DNA from: Flavobacterium sp. IB48
GTDB lineage: Bacteria; Bacteroidota; Bacteroidia; Flavobacteriales; Flavobacteriaceae
Length of the DNA stretch: 64,000 bases
Assembly: GCF_016405855.1 (NCBI RefSeq)
Contig: NZ_JAEFCA010000001.1
Coordinates: forward strand, 840,012 to 904,011
Direction: 5' to 3'
The notes beneath the pieces are model-generated. The model had not been told where the DNA came from. It saw nothing but the letters and a program-made list of their open reading frames with translations, and did no database searches. Shown here piece by piece: positions 41,795 through 51,561 of the stretch. Position numbers and translations under genes: made by a program. Numbering within the stretch: the first letter of the stretch is position 1; each line of letters begins with the position of its first letter.

Positions 41795-42955
41795 TTATCG
41801 CATCCAGTTGCTTCCAAAAACGATATAGTATGCCCAATCTTCTGGTCCTTTGGCAACGTCTATTCCCATTCGGAGTTTAAATTTTCTGGCAATTAGGTAT
41901 CTAAAACCGCTTCCGTAGCTGTAAACGACAGGTTTTGCAAAAGCCTGATCCCAATCGTTAAAGGCGCTTGCGAGACCTCCGTAGCCCATAAGGCTCCATC
42001 TTCGGTACAAATCCCATCTAAACTCGAGTTCAGATACAATACTGGTTTTTCCCATATAACGGGCAGCGGGAATTCCTCGCATATTAATTCCTGGCTGTAA
42101 ATAAAAAGGCGGACTCCCCAACGCCTGTTCTCCTTCAATCCTGAGCCCACCAATTAAGGTTTTCGCCAACGGATAATATCCTATTGCCGATAAATTTATT
42201 CGCCATGCCTGATAATCGCTACCAAGTGCCTTGTCTGACCAGAAAAAATCGGACTGAATTCTTACTCCTTTATCTGGTGTAAATATATTGTCACGTCCGT
42301 CAAACTGAAGCGCAAGTCCCAGCTGGCTTATGGTGCTCTTAATGTCTTTAGGGTCTACAAATGGCGGCGGAAGATTAAAATCGGGCAGGTTTATCTTGGA
42401 GTTTAAAAATAGATATTGCGGTCCTGCACTCCATTTTGCATTTTTAAACTGTTTGAGCCATTGCGTATAAAATATAGTTGATTTAAAGTTGAGTTTAAAT
42501 TCTTCGTCATTATGATTGGGAAGATTATTGGCGTAAAATGATAAATTCATATCGCCATAAGCGGCAAAACCACGATACAATATTTTAGATTTTACCAATG
42601 TTGCAGAACGAAAGGCACCTGCCAACCAGCTTTTATTTGCAGTGTACATTCCTATTCCTCCTGTTATATCTGGATTTACGAGGCGTTTGGTTCCGTCTTC
42701 TTCAATAACAGGCGGACGTTTTTTTAAGAAAACCGGTGCGACTGCACCTCCAAATCCTCCCAGCGCAGGTTCTGTAACAATGGTAGGCACAACTAAGAAT
42801 CCGTTGGCATAGATAAGAAAGTCACTCAAATCGAAAGCTCCATCTAGAGAATCTTTAAAAACTACTTGGTGTTTTTGTGCGCTTAAAACATTAAACGATA
42901 AGATAATCCAAACCAAAAATAGAATGCTTTTTTGTGTCGGTTTTTTGTTTTTCAT
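41795..42955 (-). CDS. BamA/TamA-like outer-membrane barrel protein
   Basis: A 386-residue protein of the bacterial surface antigen (Omp85 barrel) type without POTRA repeats. A signal peptide (LVWIILSFNVLSAQ at ~16-29) precedes the barrel. The family features are visible in the C-terminal half: GRDNIFTPDKGVRIQSDF, PFYLQPGINMRGIPAARYMG with the loop-6-like RGIPxxRY motif, then YGSGFRYLIARKFKLRMGID. It is the last of a minus-strand series with a transporter-like barrel, an AraC regulator, DUF4136, DUF2252, a HAD enzyme and an arylsulfatase. Its exact function is unknown. Confidence 0.82.
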   Translation of the reverse strand: MKNKKPTQKSILFLVWIILSFNVLSAQKHQVVFKDSLDGAFDLSDFLIYANGFLVVPTIVTEPALGGFGGAVAPVFLKKRPPVIEEDGTKRLVNPDITGGIGMYTANKSWLAGAFRSATLVKSKILYRGFAAYGDMNLSFYANNLPNHNDEEFKLNFKSTIFYTQWLKQFKNAKWSAGPQYLFLNSKINLPDFNLPPPFVDPKDIKSTISQLGLALQFDGRDNIFTPDKGVRIQSDFFWSDKALGSDYQAWRINLSAIGYYPLAKTLIGGLRIEGEQALGSPPFYLQPGINMRGIPAARYMGKTSIVSELEFRWDLYRRWSLMGYGGLASAFNDWDQAFAKPVVYSYGSGFRYLIARKFKLRMGIDVAKGPEDWAYYIVFGSNWMR

Positions 42956-43024
42956 ATAAGATTTTTATCGTTTATATTTAAAATTTCACCTCATCTACAA
43001 AACCCGAAATTCTTAATTAAGAAA

Positions 43025-43993
43025 TTATTTTTTCTTGAAACTGAAAACATGTGCCAACGTAATAAAAAAGGTATTTCCTTGAAATCTATTTTCGGCATTG
43101 ACTTCTCCAACCCATCTAAAACCTGCCGATGTCATACAGCCAATGTGCAGATAATTAATCTCTGCGCCAAGTCCTGCAACTTTATCTTTGTCTGGTTCAA
43201 TAACAAGAATGCTTCCTACTGGAATCTTGTCTTCAGAAACTTTGTATTGCAGATAGTAAATTAAACCCGCATTGAGTATGCCTTTTGGAGCAGTTTTTTC
43301 GGCATTCATGCAATAAAAGGTTTTTCCTAAACCTCCTTCAATGCTTAAAATATCACCTGTTTTTATATCGGTGTCTTTCTTTTTTCCGTTGATTTCATAA
43401 GAGGCTAAAGCCGAAAAATGAAATGTTTTCTTATCATTAAAAAACAATGTAGTACCTGCAGAGAATTCGTTCATAAACATTCCTAAACCGCTATTGTTGC
43501 TTCCGCCAAGTTCATATTTACCAGTGGGCAAATACAATTGATAACCAAATACAAAATCGGCTCTTTTGTTATGCCAGCCTAACTGAATGGGCTGTATGTA
43601 CATATCTGTAAAAGCAAAATCGCTTTTAGAATCAATGTAACTTCCTTGAATTGTGTTAGAAGCGCCAGCTATCAGAATTGTGGCTCCATAATTGGCTCCT
43701 AAAATTTTAAAATCGCTTACATAATTAGCTCCAATACCTGTTATAAACATCGTAAGATCTGGATTGCCAACTTTGTCTCCGTTAGAATCTCTTAAAGAAG
43801 ATGCGCTATAAATATAACCTGGAATATATACGCTAAGTGTGTTTTCTGGTGATTGAGTTCCCGATTGAAGTCCCATTGACCCCAAAATATGTCCGCCTTT
43901 TAACTGGGCATTACCACAAAAAGCAATCAATAGCAATGTTGCTGTTAAAACCGATTGCGCTAGTTTTTTCGGATTATTAATTTTTGCCTTCAT
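43025..43993 (-). CDS. Outer-membrane transporter-like protein (MetA-pathway of phenol degradation family)
   Basis: A 322-residue protein with a signal ending FCGNAQ near residue 30 and a barrel-like mature part. Landmarks are GGHILGSMGLQSGTQSPENT, FGYQLYLPTGKY and AGTTLFFNDKKTFHFSALASYE, typical of the Phenol_MetA_deg/SphA-like family, whose members are porin-like and often lie beside catabolic genes. It is 69 bases upstream of the BamA-like gene, same strand. Substrate unknown. Confidence 0.75.
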   Translation of the reverse strand: MKAKINNPKKLAQSVLTATLLLIAFCGNAQLKGGHILGSMGLQSGTQSPENTLSVYIPGYIYSASSLRDSNGDKVGNPDLTMFITGIGANYVSDFKILGANYGATILIAGASNTIQGSYIDSKSDFAFTDMYIQPIQLGWHNKRADFVFGYQLYLPTGKYELGGSNNSGLGMFMNEFSAGTTLFFNDKKTFHFSALASYEINGKKKDTDIKTGDILSIEGGLGKTFYCMNAEKTAPKGILNAGLIYYLQYKVSEDKIPVGSILVIEPDKDKVAGLGAEINYLHIGCMTSAGFRWVGEVNAENRFQGNTFFITLAHVFSFKKK

Positions 43994-44059
43994 AATGAAA
44001 TATTTTGAATGGATTACGGCTTGGTAACAGGCATCAAATAATTATTATTGGAGAAAACT

Positions 44060-45235
44060 TTATTTGAAATAATAAACCTCTGAACGATCCGGATTTATAC
44101 GAATCGTTTTAAAGTATTCTGAAGGAGATTTTCCGGTGTGTTTTATAAATGCCCTGAAACAAGTTGTTCGAGATTTAAAACCAGAACCCCAAGCCATGCC
44201 TTCTAAGGATAAATCTTTCCATTCTGGATCGTTTATTTTCTCTTTAAAATATTCAATCCTTTTAAGATTTACATAATCCTGAAAATGAAGTCCGAATTCA
44301 GAATTAATTAAATTGGATAAATGGTGCACAGATATTCCTGTTTCTTCAGCCAAATCTCTTATTACAAAATCTTTTTTTAAGAATAAACTCTTCGAGTTTA
44401 ATTCGTAATCTAGTTTTATAAGGTATTCTTCCCTTTTTTCAAGAGTCAGTTCGTTGGCAATTGGAAGCGTACTTTTTGTTTCTTTTGCTTTTACTACTAA
44501 TGTATTGTCTACAACAAAATCGAATGTTTCTTCTTCGTCATGAAAGATTTGCGGTTTGAAATAAAGCCAACCAACGGTAAAAAACAATACAGAAGAAAGA
44601 AGAATATAACACGAAAGATCTGTTGGCTCTACTTTTTGCAATAAAAAATGATGAACAAAAAGTGCCGAAAATAAAACCAAAATCATGAGATTGTATACTC
44701 TAATCCAGTTAATTACTTTAATATGATGAAATTGGTTTCCTGCAAATTTTTTCAGATCATAGTTTAAAATCAACATGGTTTGAAAAAAGACATAGAAAAG
44801 CCAAATCGTCAGTGTTAAAACAGAAAATGGATTTTTGATTAATCCTGCAATGTAATGAACCGCTTTTATATTAGTATAACTTCCAACATAAACAACCAGC
44901 GTTAAAAAGAAATAAATACCAAATGGCACAAAATGTAACCAATCGTATTTTCTGAAACTTTTATTTAATGATAAAATGTTTCTAACGTACAAAAATGAGC
45001 AAGGAGCGGTTAAAAATATAAACGCTTTTGTAATGGTAAATAGATCTGGAAAATCTTTAAATAAGTTGGCCGACAAATAAAAATTGTAGATACTTACTAC
45101 CGCAAGACTCAATAAAAACATTCCCAAAAAGAAACTCTTTGAATAGTTTTTTCTGGAAAATAAAACCATAATTGAAGTTGCCAGACCTGCAATTGTGGCT
45201 ACGAAAAAGAAAAGTGAGAGTAATATATCGATCAT
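44060..45235 (-). CDS. AraC-family regulator with membrane-spanning N-terminus
   Basis: A 391-residue protein whose first ~225 residues hold about six or seven hydrophobic helices (ILLSLFFFVATIAGLATSIM; CYILLSSVLFFTVGWLYF). A linker leads to a C-terminal AraC HTH: DLAEETGISVHHLSNLINSE and the second helix pair GMAWGSGFKSRTTCFRAFIK, ending TGKSPSEYFK. This is a common Bacteroidota membrane-bound regulator. Its place among the sulfatase-linked genes suggests local control; a signal is not evident. Confidence 0.88.
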   Translation of the reverse strand: MIDILLSLFFFVATIAGLATSIMVLFSRKNYSKSFFLGMFLLSLAVVSIYNFYLSANLFKDFPDLFTITKAFIFLTAPCSFLYVRNILSLNKSFRKYDWLHFVPFGIYFFLTLVVYVGSYTNIKAVHYIAGLIKNPFSVLTLTIWLFYVFFQTMLILNYDLKKFAGNQFHHIKVINWIRVYNLMILVLFSALFVHHFLLQKVEPTDLSCYILLSSVLFFTVGWLYFKPQIFHDEEETFDFVVDNTLVVKAKETKSTLPIANELTLEKREEYLIKLDYELNSKSLFLKKDFVIRDLAEETGISVHHLSNLINSEFGLHFQDYVNLKRIEYFKEKINDPEWKDLSLEGMAWGSGFKSRTTCFRAFIKHTGKSPSEYFKTIRINPDRSEVYYFK

Positions 45236-45311
45236 TTTTTTTAAGCTTAATTAGTGAATGGTTTTCTTAAAATCTTAAAAATAGAATGCGAGAAGGGGCG
45301 TGTAGTATAAA

Positions 45312-45342
45312 ATTGTACTTGCCGAAGCTTGGCAAGTACAAT
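45312..45342 (-). terminator. Terminator of the DUF4136 lipoprotein gene
   Basis: ATTGTACTTGCC and GGCAAGTACAAT form a perfect 12-base stem with a 7-base loop, 18 bases past the stop codon, with TTTTAT beyond on the minus strand. Confidence 0.7.
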
Positions 45343-45359
45343 ATTTATTTCTGTTTTAA

Positions 45360-45938
45360 TTATTTTTTAACTGTTCCAGGAGGGAAATCAGCTAGTATTT
45401 TTTTAATTGCATCGTTGATGAATTGTTCTGGATTATCTGGTTTGCTGTCAATTTCAGCATTTCCGATTCCTTGCCAAACCAATTTGTCTGTTTTTGCAGA
45501 TACGATATCGATAATTAATGATCCATCAACATAATCATAAGAATTAAATGTTGTAGTACTGCCACCCATCATAGCACCGCCACCCCAATATCCGTATGGA
45601 CGATACATTCCGCCATAGCCATAAAAATTACTATCGGCTGTGACTTGAGTTTTGTTTTTTAAAATAGAAACAGCATTTACTTTTAAATCTGGATTACTCG
45701 ATTCTGTAAAGCCTTTTGCGAGCATTTCGTTTCGGATTGCTTTTGCAACACGATCAACATTTAACTGATTTACTTGGCCTTGCTGTGCTTTTAAGTCATA
45801 AACTGCAAAAGTTTTGTATTCGCTAAAGTTCGCCGCATGATCATAATCAGTTGTAACTTTTACAGTTGGAGAGCAGCTGTAAAACAAACCCAAAAATAAA
45901 ATTGGGATTATACGAAGACTTGTTCTTTTAATATTCAT
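45360..45938 (-). CDS. DUF4136 lipoprotein
   Basis: A 192-residue lipoprotein; the signal ends in a lipobox (FLGLFYSCSP). The mature part fits the DUF4136 family: VTTDYDHAANFSEYKTFAVY at the N-terminus, VDRVAKAIRNEMLAKGFTES in the middle, and GSLIIDIVSAKTDKLVWQGI with a terminal ADFPPGTVKK. A Gly/Tyr-rich stretch (YGGMYRPYGYWGGGAMMGGS) is also typical. Function of the family is unknown. It is followed by its own terminator. Confidence 0.88.
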   Translation of the reverse strand: MNIKRTSLRIIPILFLGLFYSCSPTVKVTTDYDHAANFSEYKTFAVYDLKAQQGQVNQLNVDRVAKAIRNEMLAKGFTESSNPDLKVNAVSILKNKTQVTADSNFYGYGGMYRPYGYWGGGAMMGGSTTTFNSYDYVDGSLIIDIVSAKTDKLVWQGIGNAEIDSKPDNPEQFINDAIKKILADFPPGTVKK

Positions 45939-46207
45939 GTTTTGGTATTTATTAAATTAATAATTAAATCAGTTTAACTCGAATGTATTAAAATCATAAA
46001 AATCTTGAACGAAGGGGGCAAAAACATCCAAAGAATCGTCAAAGCACCACAAGTACTTACTAAACAATTACTTAGATCACTATCAAAGATAAATCATTTT
46101 ATTTAATTAACAGTATTAAATAAATAAAATCTTACTTTACCCTTATTTGATTTGTTTTACTGAGATTTTCGTTTTTATTTGTCTATTTAACTTTGCATAA
46201 CTATACC

Positions 46208-47608
46208 CTAAATTTCGGATGCTATTGGCAGTTTACCGTGTTTTATTGCTTCTAACATTTTATTGTAATCCGATTCGTTTTGATCAGCATATAAAACCGA
46301 AAATTCTGAAATGGCGTTGGCAAATTTATCTGTATCTCCAATATAACCCGAAATCATTGAAGGATCTCCTGAACGTGCGTGAGCTCTTGCAAGCGCCCAT
46401 CCGCAAGCTTTGGCATAATCTGCCAGATTTTTGGGTTTCATTACTTCTAAAACCGGTTTGATTTTAGCATCTCTAAGTTGTCTTATATAGAAAAATCTGT
46501 CTTTACTATCGTTTGTCCAACCCAAAAACATATCAGATGCAGACTGCATCAGCTTTTGTCCCATTACAATACGTTCGCCCTGATGAGTGTATTTGCTTTT
46601 AACTTTTACATTTTCTTCTATCACACTTTTTCTGGCTTCTTTAAATTGTAAAAAAATAGGCTCGCCTGTAGCAGACATAAGCAAACTAATTCCGCAAAGA
46701 GTTCCAACGCTTCCTACACCCACGACCTTAATGACAATATCATGAAGCTTATATCTGCTTAATAAAATCTGCTTCTCTTCTGAAAGAGATTCTATGTATC
46801 TTTTATGAATAATTTCACCTTCTTTAGCAACTTGTTTTTCAAGATCTCCGCTTGGGTGAAATATCAACGGTGGATCATCTTTTATTCGTGCTCTGGCTCC
46901 GTCAAAATAAGTCATCTTTGCAAATTCTTTTTCGTGAGCTGTATATTCTGATGCTTTTTTTATTCTCTTCTGGTCAAACTCTTTCTGTTCTTTATCATGA
47001 CCTAATTCAATCATTTCTGCCAGATCAATATCTGCATACCAAATTTGAAGGGCAGATAATTTACTGTAATCCAACATATGCCGTTTGTAACTATCAGCAA
47101 CATGCCAAGCAAATTCTTTGCAATTTTTATTAGAAAATTTTCGCCATCTTCCTGCAATAACAAAACTTGCTGCCAGTCGTTTTATATCCCATTCCCATGG
47201 TCCAGGAAACGTTTCGTCAAAATCATTTATATCAAAAACCAATTTACGTTCGGGAGTAGCAAAACCTCCAAAATTCATTAAATGGCAATCACCGCATAGC
47301 TGTAAATTTATTCCCGATATTGGAGTATGCGCTAAGTCGGCAGCCATAATTGCCGCTGCTCCTCTGTAAAATGAAAAAGGCGATTCCATCATTCTGCTAT
47401 ACCGAATTGGCACTAGACTTTCAACTCTTCCTTCACTGGTTTTGATTAAAATATCTACTGGATCTTTTCGATTTTTAAAAGAATTCCATTCCTGATGCTT
47501 CTCTAAAGGAATTTTCTTTCTAATCGAAACTCCTTTTTCATAACGTTCTGCCTTTGATGCTATCGGGTTAAATGGGGTTTTGGCTGTATGTTTTGAATCT
47601 TCTTCCAT
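46208..47608 (-). CDS. DUF2252 family protein (kinase-fold)
   Basis: A 466-residue cytosolic protein of DUF2252, thought to have an aminoglycoside-phosphotransferase/kinase-like fold. Landmarks are PFSFYRGAAAIMAADLAHTP, GDCHLMNFGGFATPERKLVF and DINDFDETFPGPWEWDIKRL, followed by GVGSVGTLCGISLLMSATGE and a late GWALARAHARSGDPSMISGY. The HxxNFG and DFD segments match the kinase catalytic-loop and metal-binding positions. Substrate unknown. It begins 45 bases after a transporter-like barrel gene on the same strand. Confidence 0.87.
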   Translation of the reverse strand: MEEDSKHTAKTPFNPIASKAERYEKGVSIRKKIPLEKHQEWNSFKNRKDPVDILIKTSEGRVESLVPIRYSRMMESPFSFYRGAAAIMAADLAHTPISGINLQLCGDCHLMNFGGFATPERKLVFDINDFDETFPGPWEWDIKRLAASFVIAGRWRKFSNKNCKEFAWHVADSYKRHMLDYSKLSALQIWYADIDLAEMIELGHDKEQKEFDQKRIKKASEYTAHEKEFAKMTYFDGARARIKDDPPLIFHPSGDLEKQVAKEGEIIHKRYIESLSEEKQILLSRYKLHDIVIKVVGVGSVGTLCGISLLMSATGEPIFLQFKEARKSVIEENVKVKSKYTHQGERIVMGQKLMQSASDMFLGWTNDSKDRFFYIRQLRDAKIKPVLEVMKPKNLADYAKACGWALARAHARSGDPSMISGYIGDTDKFANAISEFSVLYADQNESDYNKMLEAIKHGKLPIASEI

Positions 47609-47653
47609 AATTCCGATAAATAAAATTAAAAAGACCTTTTTAAAACGGTTTTA

Positions 47654-48457
47654 TTATTGTGGAAATATAAATGCTACAACCGCTCTTAATCCCCAATCTG
47701 GTCTTATGTTTGAATGGCCAACAACAGGAATTAACGGCATAACGGCAAATTGCATCGTCTGACCTCCTAATTTTGTAATTGCACCAACATTTGGACTAAC
47801 GGTAATAAGAGTTGTATTTCCTTCCCAGTTTTGTGTGATCTCTGAAGTGATTCCTAAACTTGCACCGCTTTTATAACTATGCGTTAAGAATATTTGAGTG
47901 TAAAACTGATTGAAATCTGCTCTATCTGCATTTCCTGCAACAGACCAAATTTGATTGGCTAAAAAACCAATAGAAAGTCCTTTTCCTTGATGCATAACTA
48001 AAACGCTTGGTCCAATTCCGAATTTTTCTGTTCCTAAAAGTTTGTCTGTAGCAGTTGGCACTAAAAAAGCAGGACCAACTCCTAAGATGATTCCTTTTGT
48101 TTTGGGAGCAAAAAATGCGGTTACGGTGGCATCACTTAAACCAAACTCGTGTGTGTTTTCTCCCGTTACATCCTGCTGATCTACAACCGGAAGAATATAA
48201 CGAGTAATTAAGTTTAAATTCTCACTTAACTTGAATGGAACAACAGGCTGTATATTGATCTGATATTTTGATCCATTATAAGCGCCAATTCCGTAAGTAA
48301 GATTATTTTGCAACGGAACACTAATTAAACTTGCCACAGGATTTGCCATTTTATCTGCTAGTTCCTGTGCACTGTTTCCCGCTTTTGCCGGTTCTTCTTG
48401 AGCTGAAATTGTAAAAGTGACAAATAGCAGCAATATTGCTAGAAAAGAATTTTTCAT
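47654..48457 (-). CDS. Outer-membrane transporter-like barrel protein
   Basis: A 267-residue protein with a clean signal (MKNSFLAILLLFVTFTISAQ). The mature sequence has LADKMANPVASLISVPLQNN, then alternating strand patterns (YQINIQPVVPFKLSENLNLI; GLSDATVTAFFAPKTKGIIL), and ends in RAVVAFIFPQ, a porin-like C-terminus. The pattern resembles the small transporter-like or 'neuromedin U'-labelled outer-membrane family that often lies near sulfatase and DUF2252 genes. It is 69 bases after the HAD gene on the same strand. Confidence 0.75.
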   Translation of the reverse strand: MKNSFLAILLLFVTFTISAQEEPAKAGNSAQELADKMANPVASLISVPLQNNLTYGIGAYNGSKYQINIQPVVPFKLSENLNLITRYILPVVDQQDVTGENTHEFGLSDATVTAFFAPKTKGIILGVGPAFLVPTATDKLLGTEKFGIGPSVLVMHQGKGLSIGFLANQIWSVAGNADRADFNQFYTQIFLTHSYKSGASLGITSEITQNWEGNTTLITVSPNVGAITKLGGQTMQFAVMPLIPVVGHSNIRPDWGLRAVVAFIFPQ

Positions 48458-48526
48458 ACGGCTTAAAACTTATTAATTAAAAAACTTCAACTCTTTGCCC
48501 CTTTAATCTGCAAACAATTTTTTTTC

Positions 48527-49537
48527 TTACTCTGCGAAGACTTTTTTCCAGTCTTTCTGCATATCCACAACATGCCATTTATTTTTTGCAGCTGCATTTA
48601 ATGAAGCATTATCTTTCTCCTGATATTTATACTCTCTTATTGAATCATTGTGATTTACGAGTAATTGAAAAGATGGATATTTATTTCCCTGCGAATAAGT
48701 TAGCATTGCAATATCTCCTGCTCCGCCTTCATTACCACAAGCAAAAACAGGTCGCTGTCCAATGTGCAATTGAATGCCAACTGGTTTTCCTTCTTTATCA
48801 TTAAAATGGTCTAAAGCCGCTTCTCGTTGTACCGCATTTTTAGCTGCATCATATTTATATTTGAAAGAAGTTCCTACCACTTGGTCTTTCGGAATTCCGT
48901 AAAAATCCTGAGATATTGCTCTTACTACTTCGATTGTTCCACCAGTAACGATGTATGTTTTAAATCCGTTGGCACGTAGATAATTCAGCAATTCTAATTG
49001 CGGCTGATAACGTATTTGTTTTACGGGAATATTTTTACCCGGATATTGCGCACTTTTAAAAAAGTCATTCACCGAAGTTTCAAATTCATCTTCAGTCATT
49101 CCTGTATGAGTTGCAGCAACCAATTCTATAAGTGCTTTATCGCCTCCTTTTTCAAAAAAGGTTTTATCTTTTTCTATGACTGCCTTAAAAGGTTGTTTTT
49201 GCGCCAATTCAGGTTTGGCTTCTACCATTTTTTTTACTCGATAAAAAGCAAATAATTCCTGAACATAAGGCTTTTCAGCCCAAAGTGTTCCGTCATTATC
49301 AAAAGTGGCAATTCTACTTTCTGTTGGAATAAAGTCTGGACTTCCTTCTTTGGTTACTTTTTCAACATAAGCGATTATATCTTTCTTTAAAGCTCCGTCA
49401 TTCCAGCTTGGCAACGGATCACCGCTTACAGCAGTTTCTGTCTGTTTATTTTCTGTCGGAGAAGTTAAAGTATCCGATTTTTTACAGGAAAAGAAAAACA
49501 AAACCATCAGAAGTAATATGTATATGCTTTTTTTCAT
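48527..49537 (-). CDS. HAD-family phosphatase, lipoprotein
   Basis: A 336-residue haloacid dehalogenase-like hydrolase carrying a lipoprotein signal (ILLLMVLFFFSCKKSD). The nucleophile motif is ATFDNDGTLWAEKPY (DxDGT), motif II Thr in YIVTGGTIEVVR, and motif IV in ACGNEGGAGDIAML. SerB-like in layout, and most likely a periplasmic phosphatase. It starts 60 bases downstream of the arylsulfatase stop, past a hairpin; the pair may act on the same sulfated or phosphorylated substrates, which is inference. Confidence 0.87.
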   Translation of the reverse strand: MKKSIYILLLMVLFFFSCKKSDTLTSPTENKQTETAVSGDPLPSWNDGALKKDIIAYVEKVTKEGSPDFIPTESRIATFDNDGTLWAEKPYVQELFAFYRVKKMVEAKPELAQKQPFKAVIEKDKTFFEKGGDKALIELVAATHTGMTEDEFETSVNDFFKSAQYPGKNIPVKQIRYQPQLELLNYLRANGFKTYIVTGGTIEVVRAISQDFYGIPKDQVVGTSFKYKYDAAKNAVQREAALDHFNDKEGKPVGIQLHIGQRPVFACGNEGGAGDIAMLTYSQGNKYPSFQLLVNHNDSIREYKYQEKDNASLNAAAKNKWHVVDMQKDWKKVFAE

Positions 49538-49553
49538 GATGTTCTATGTTAGT

Positions 49554-49589
49554 AAAAGAGATTCAGATTTTTCAATCTGAATCTCTTTT
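49554..49589 (-). terminator. Hairpin between arylsulfatase and HAD genes
   Basis: AAAAGAGATTCAGATT and AATCTGAATCTCTTTT form a perfect 16-base stem with a 4-base loop. Since the HAD gene begins only 16 bases further on, readthrough is likely: it may be a partial terminator that lowers downstream expression. Confidence 0.6.
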
Positions 49590-49597
49590 AAGATTAT

Positions 49598-51280
49598 TTA
49601 TTTTTTCTTTTTTGAAGCTGTCTCTTCTTCTTCTTTTAACTTAGGTAAAACATTTTTCTCTATATACTTTTGGGCTTTGATATCTTTCATGGCTTCTTCC
49701 ATAATGGTATAAGCTGAGAAACTTGGCGGAATTGATCTTGGCGGATATTCTTTAAATGTTTCTGCAAATACAACTACATCTTGGATTGCACCATACACTA
49801 ACTGTACGTGATTCAGTTGATAATCCCAGAATGTATTTGAAGTGATATCAGCTCTTTCAAAAGGATCTTGATACAAATTGAATATTTTTTGCAAACGCAA
49901 TTTGGTAAATGGTTCTGCCCAAACACCCATTGTACCTGCTAGACGTTGTTCTGCAAAAACATATTTATAATCTCCTTCTCTCAGACCTACCAAAAGCCCA
50001 TCATCATCTGTATAAAAGAATTTATCTCTTGCACTTTTTGCTGTTTTGCCTTCTAAAAATTTACTTTGGTCATAACCATCTAAATGCACTTTATAAGTTT
50101 TACCATTTGCGCTATAACCTTTTAAAAGTTTATTTACGATATCTGGTTCACCTGCAATTGAAGCGAATGTAGGAATCCAATCATTATGGCTCATCAATTC
50201 AGTAGTTACAGTTCCAGCTTTAATATGTCCTGGCCAACGTACAATACATGGTACACGGAAAGCTCCATCCCAGTTAGTATTTTTTTCTGAACGGAAAGGT
50301 GTCATCGCTCCATCAGGCCAAGTATTCATGTGAGGGCCATTATCTGTAGAATACACTACAATTGTATTGTCAGCTATTCCTAAATCGTCTAATGCTTTTA
50401 AAATGCTTCCAATAGTTTCATCGTGTTCAATCATACCGTCAATATACTCACTGTCTCCATGCGTATATCTTCCTCTGTGTTCTGCTCTTACGTGTGTACG
50501 AAGGTGCATACGAGTAGCATTGAACCAGCAGAAAAATGGTTTTCCTGCAGCATTTTGTCTCTTAATAAAGTCGATTGCTGCAGCAGAAGTTTCATCATCA
50601 ACAGTTTCCATTCTTTTTTTAGTAAGCGCCCCTGTATCTTCAATTTTTTGCTTTCCAACTCTTCCAAAACGAGGATCTGTAGTTGGATCATCAACATTCG
50701 TTGCTGTACATTTTAAAACCCCTCTTGGTCCAAATTTTTTCAAATATTCTGGATCTTTAGGATAATCTGGCAATTCTGGCTCTTCTTCTGCATTTAAGTG
50801 ATACAGATTTCCGAAGAATTCATCAAAACCATTTACAGTTGGCAAACTTTCATTTCGGTCTCCTACGTGGTTTTTACCAAATTGTCCAGTTACATATCCT
50901 AAGCTTTTCATAATTCCTCCAATTGAAGGATCTAGCTGGCTCATTCCCATTGGTGCCCCTGGGAAACCAACTTTTGTAAGACCAGTACGTAGACCATGTT
51001 GCCCGGTTAAAAATGCCGCACGACCAGCAGTACAGCTTTGTTCTCCATAATAATGTAAAAATCTAAGCCCTTCATTGGCTAAACGATCAATATTTGGAGT
51101 TGTGTAGCCCATAAGTCCATCACTGTATGCACTTATATTAGTTGTTCCAATATCGTCACCCCAAAGCACCAAAATATTTGGCTTTTTGCTTTGCGCTATA
51201 ATAGAAACCCCAGAAAAAAATAGTAACACAAATACCTGTAAGGCATTTGAAAATCCGCATTTTAATTTGATTTGTTTCAT
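49598..51280 (-). CDS. Arylsulfatase (type I sulfatase)
   Basis: A 560-residue sulfatase. The ATG at 51280 is chosen because it starts a signal peptide (MKQIKLKCGFSNALQVF, hydrophobic core VLLFFSGVSIIAQ); the frame extends 17 codons upstream. The metal-binding start NILVLWGDDIG is followed by the formylglycine motif CTAGRAAFLTG (CxAxR, where Cys is converted to formylglycine) and later DNGPHMNTWPD and the KxxK-type segment near MTPFRSEKNTNWDGAFRVP. The C-terminal basic KEEEETASKKKK tail is unusual. A sulfatase-maturing enzyme is not in this window. It heads the run of HAD, transporter-like and DUF2252 genes. Confidence 0.92.
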   Translation of the reverse strand: MKQIKLKCGFSNALQVFVLLFFSGVSIIAQSKKPNILVLWGDDIGTTNISAYSDGLMGYTTPNIDRLANEGLRFLHYYGEQSCTAGRAAFLTGQHGLRTGLTKVGFPGAPMGMSQLDPSIGGIMKSLGYVTGQFGKNHVGDRNESLPTVNGFDEFFGNLYHLNAEEEPELPDYPKDPEYLKKFGPRGVLKCTATNVDDPTTDPRFGRVGKQKIEDTGALTKKRMETVDDETSAAAIDFIKRQNAAGKPFFCWFNATRMHLRTHVRAEHRGRYTHGDSEYIDGMIEHDETIGSILKALDDLGIADNTIVVYSTDNGPHMNTWPDGAMTPFRSEKNTNWDGAFRVPCIVRWPGHIKAGTVTTELMSHNDWIPTFASIAGEPDIVNKLLKGYSANGKTYKVHLDGYDQSKFLEGKTAKSARDKFFYTDDDGLLVGLREGDYKYVFAEQRLAGTMGVWAEPFTKLRLQKIFNLYQDPFERADITSNTFWDYQLNHVQLVYGAIQDVVVFAETFKEYPPRSIPPSFSAYTIMEEAMKDIKAQKYIEKNVLPKLKEEEETASKKKK

Positions 51281-51511
51281 GATAAAAAAATTCGTTAATG
51301 ATCTTGTTATGATATGAGCTTGAAAATCCAAAAAAATAAATGGGAAAATTGCAATCTTTCAAAAAACACTTTCAACCTTAGGTTGCATTTTTTTGATGTG
51401 TTTCAAATTCATTTTATTTAAAAATCTGAAACAAAATATTTTTAACTTTTTCTTAAGTTTCTCAAAATTAACTAATAAATGAGCGAACAATTGTATTTAT
51501 TAGGTATGAGC

Positions 51512-51537
51512 TTGTTTCATTTTATAAGATGAAACAA
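51512..51537. promoter_or_regulatory. 26-bp imperfect palindrome (operator-like)
   Basis: TTGTTTCAT and ATGAAACAA half-sites around TTTATAAG, one mismatch pair in the stem. It is the same motif as at 51562-51587, upstream of the arylsulfatase gene on the minus strand. Confidence 0.55.
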
Positions 51538-51561
51538 CATAATTTAGGAATTTGCACCAAA

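Noticed and set aside
50367..50765. 132-codon plus-strand frame opposite the arylsulfatase
   Set aside because: It is an antisense shadow of a well-supported sulfatase gene with intact active-site motif.
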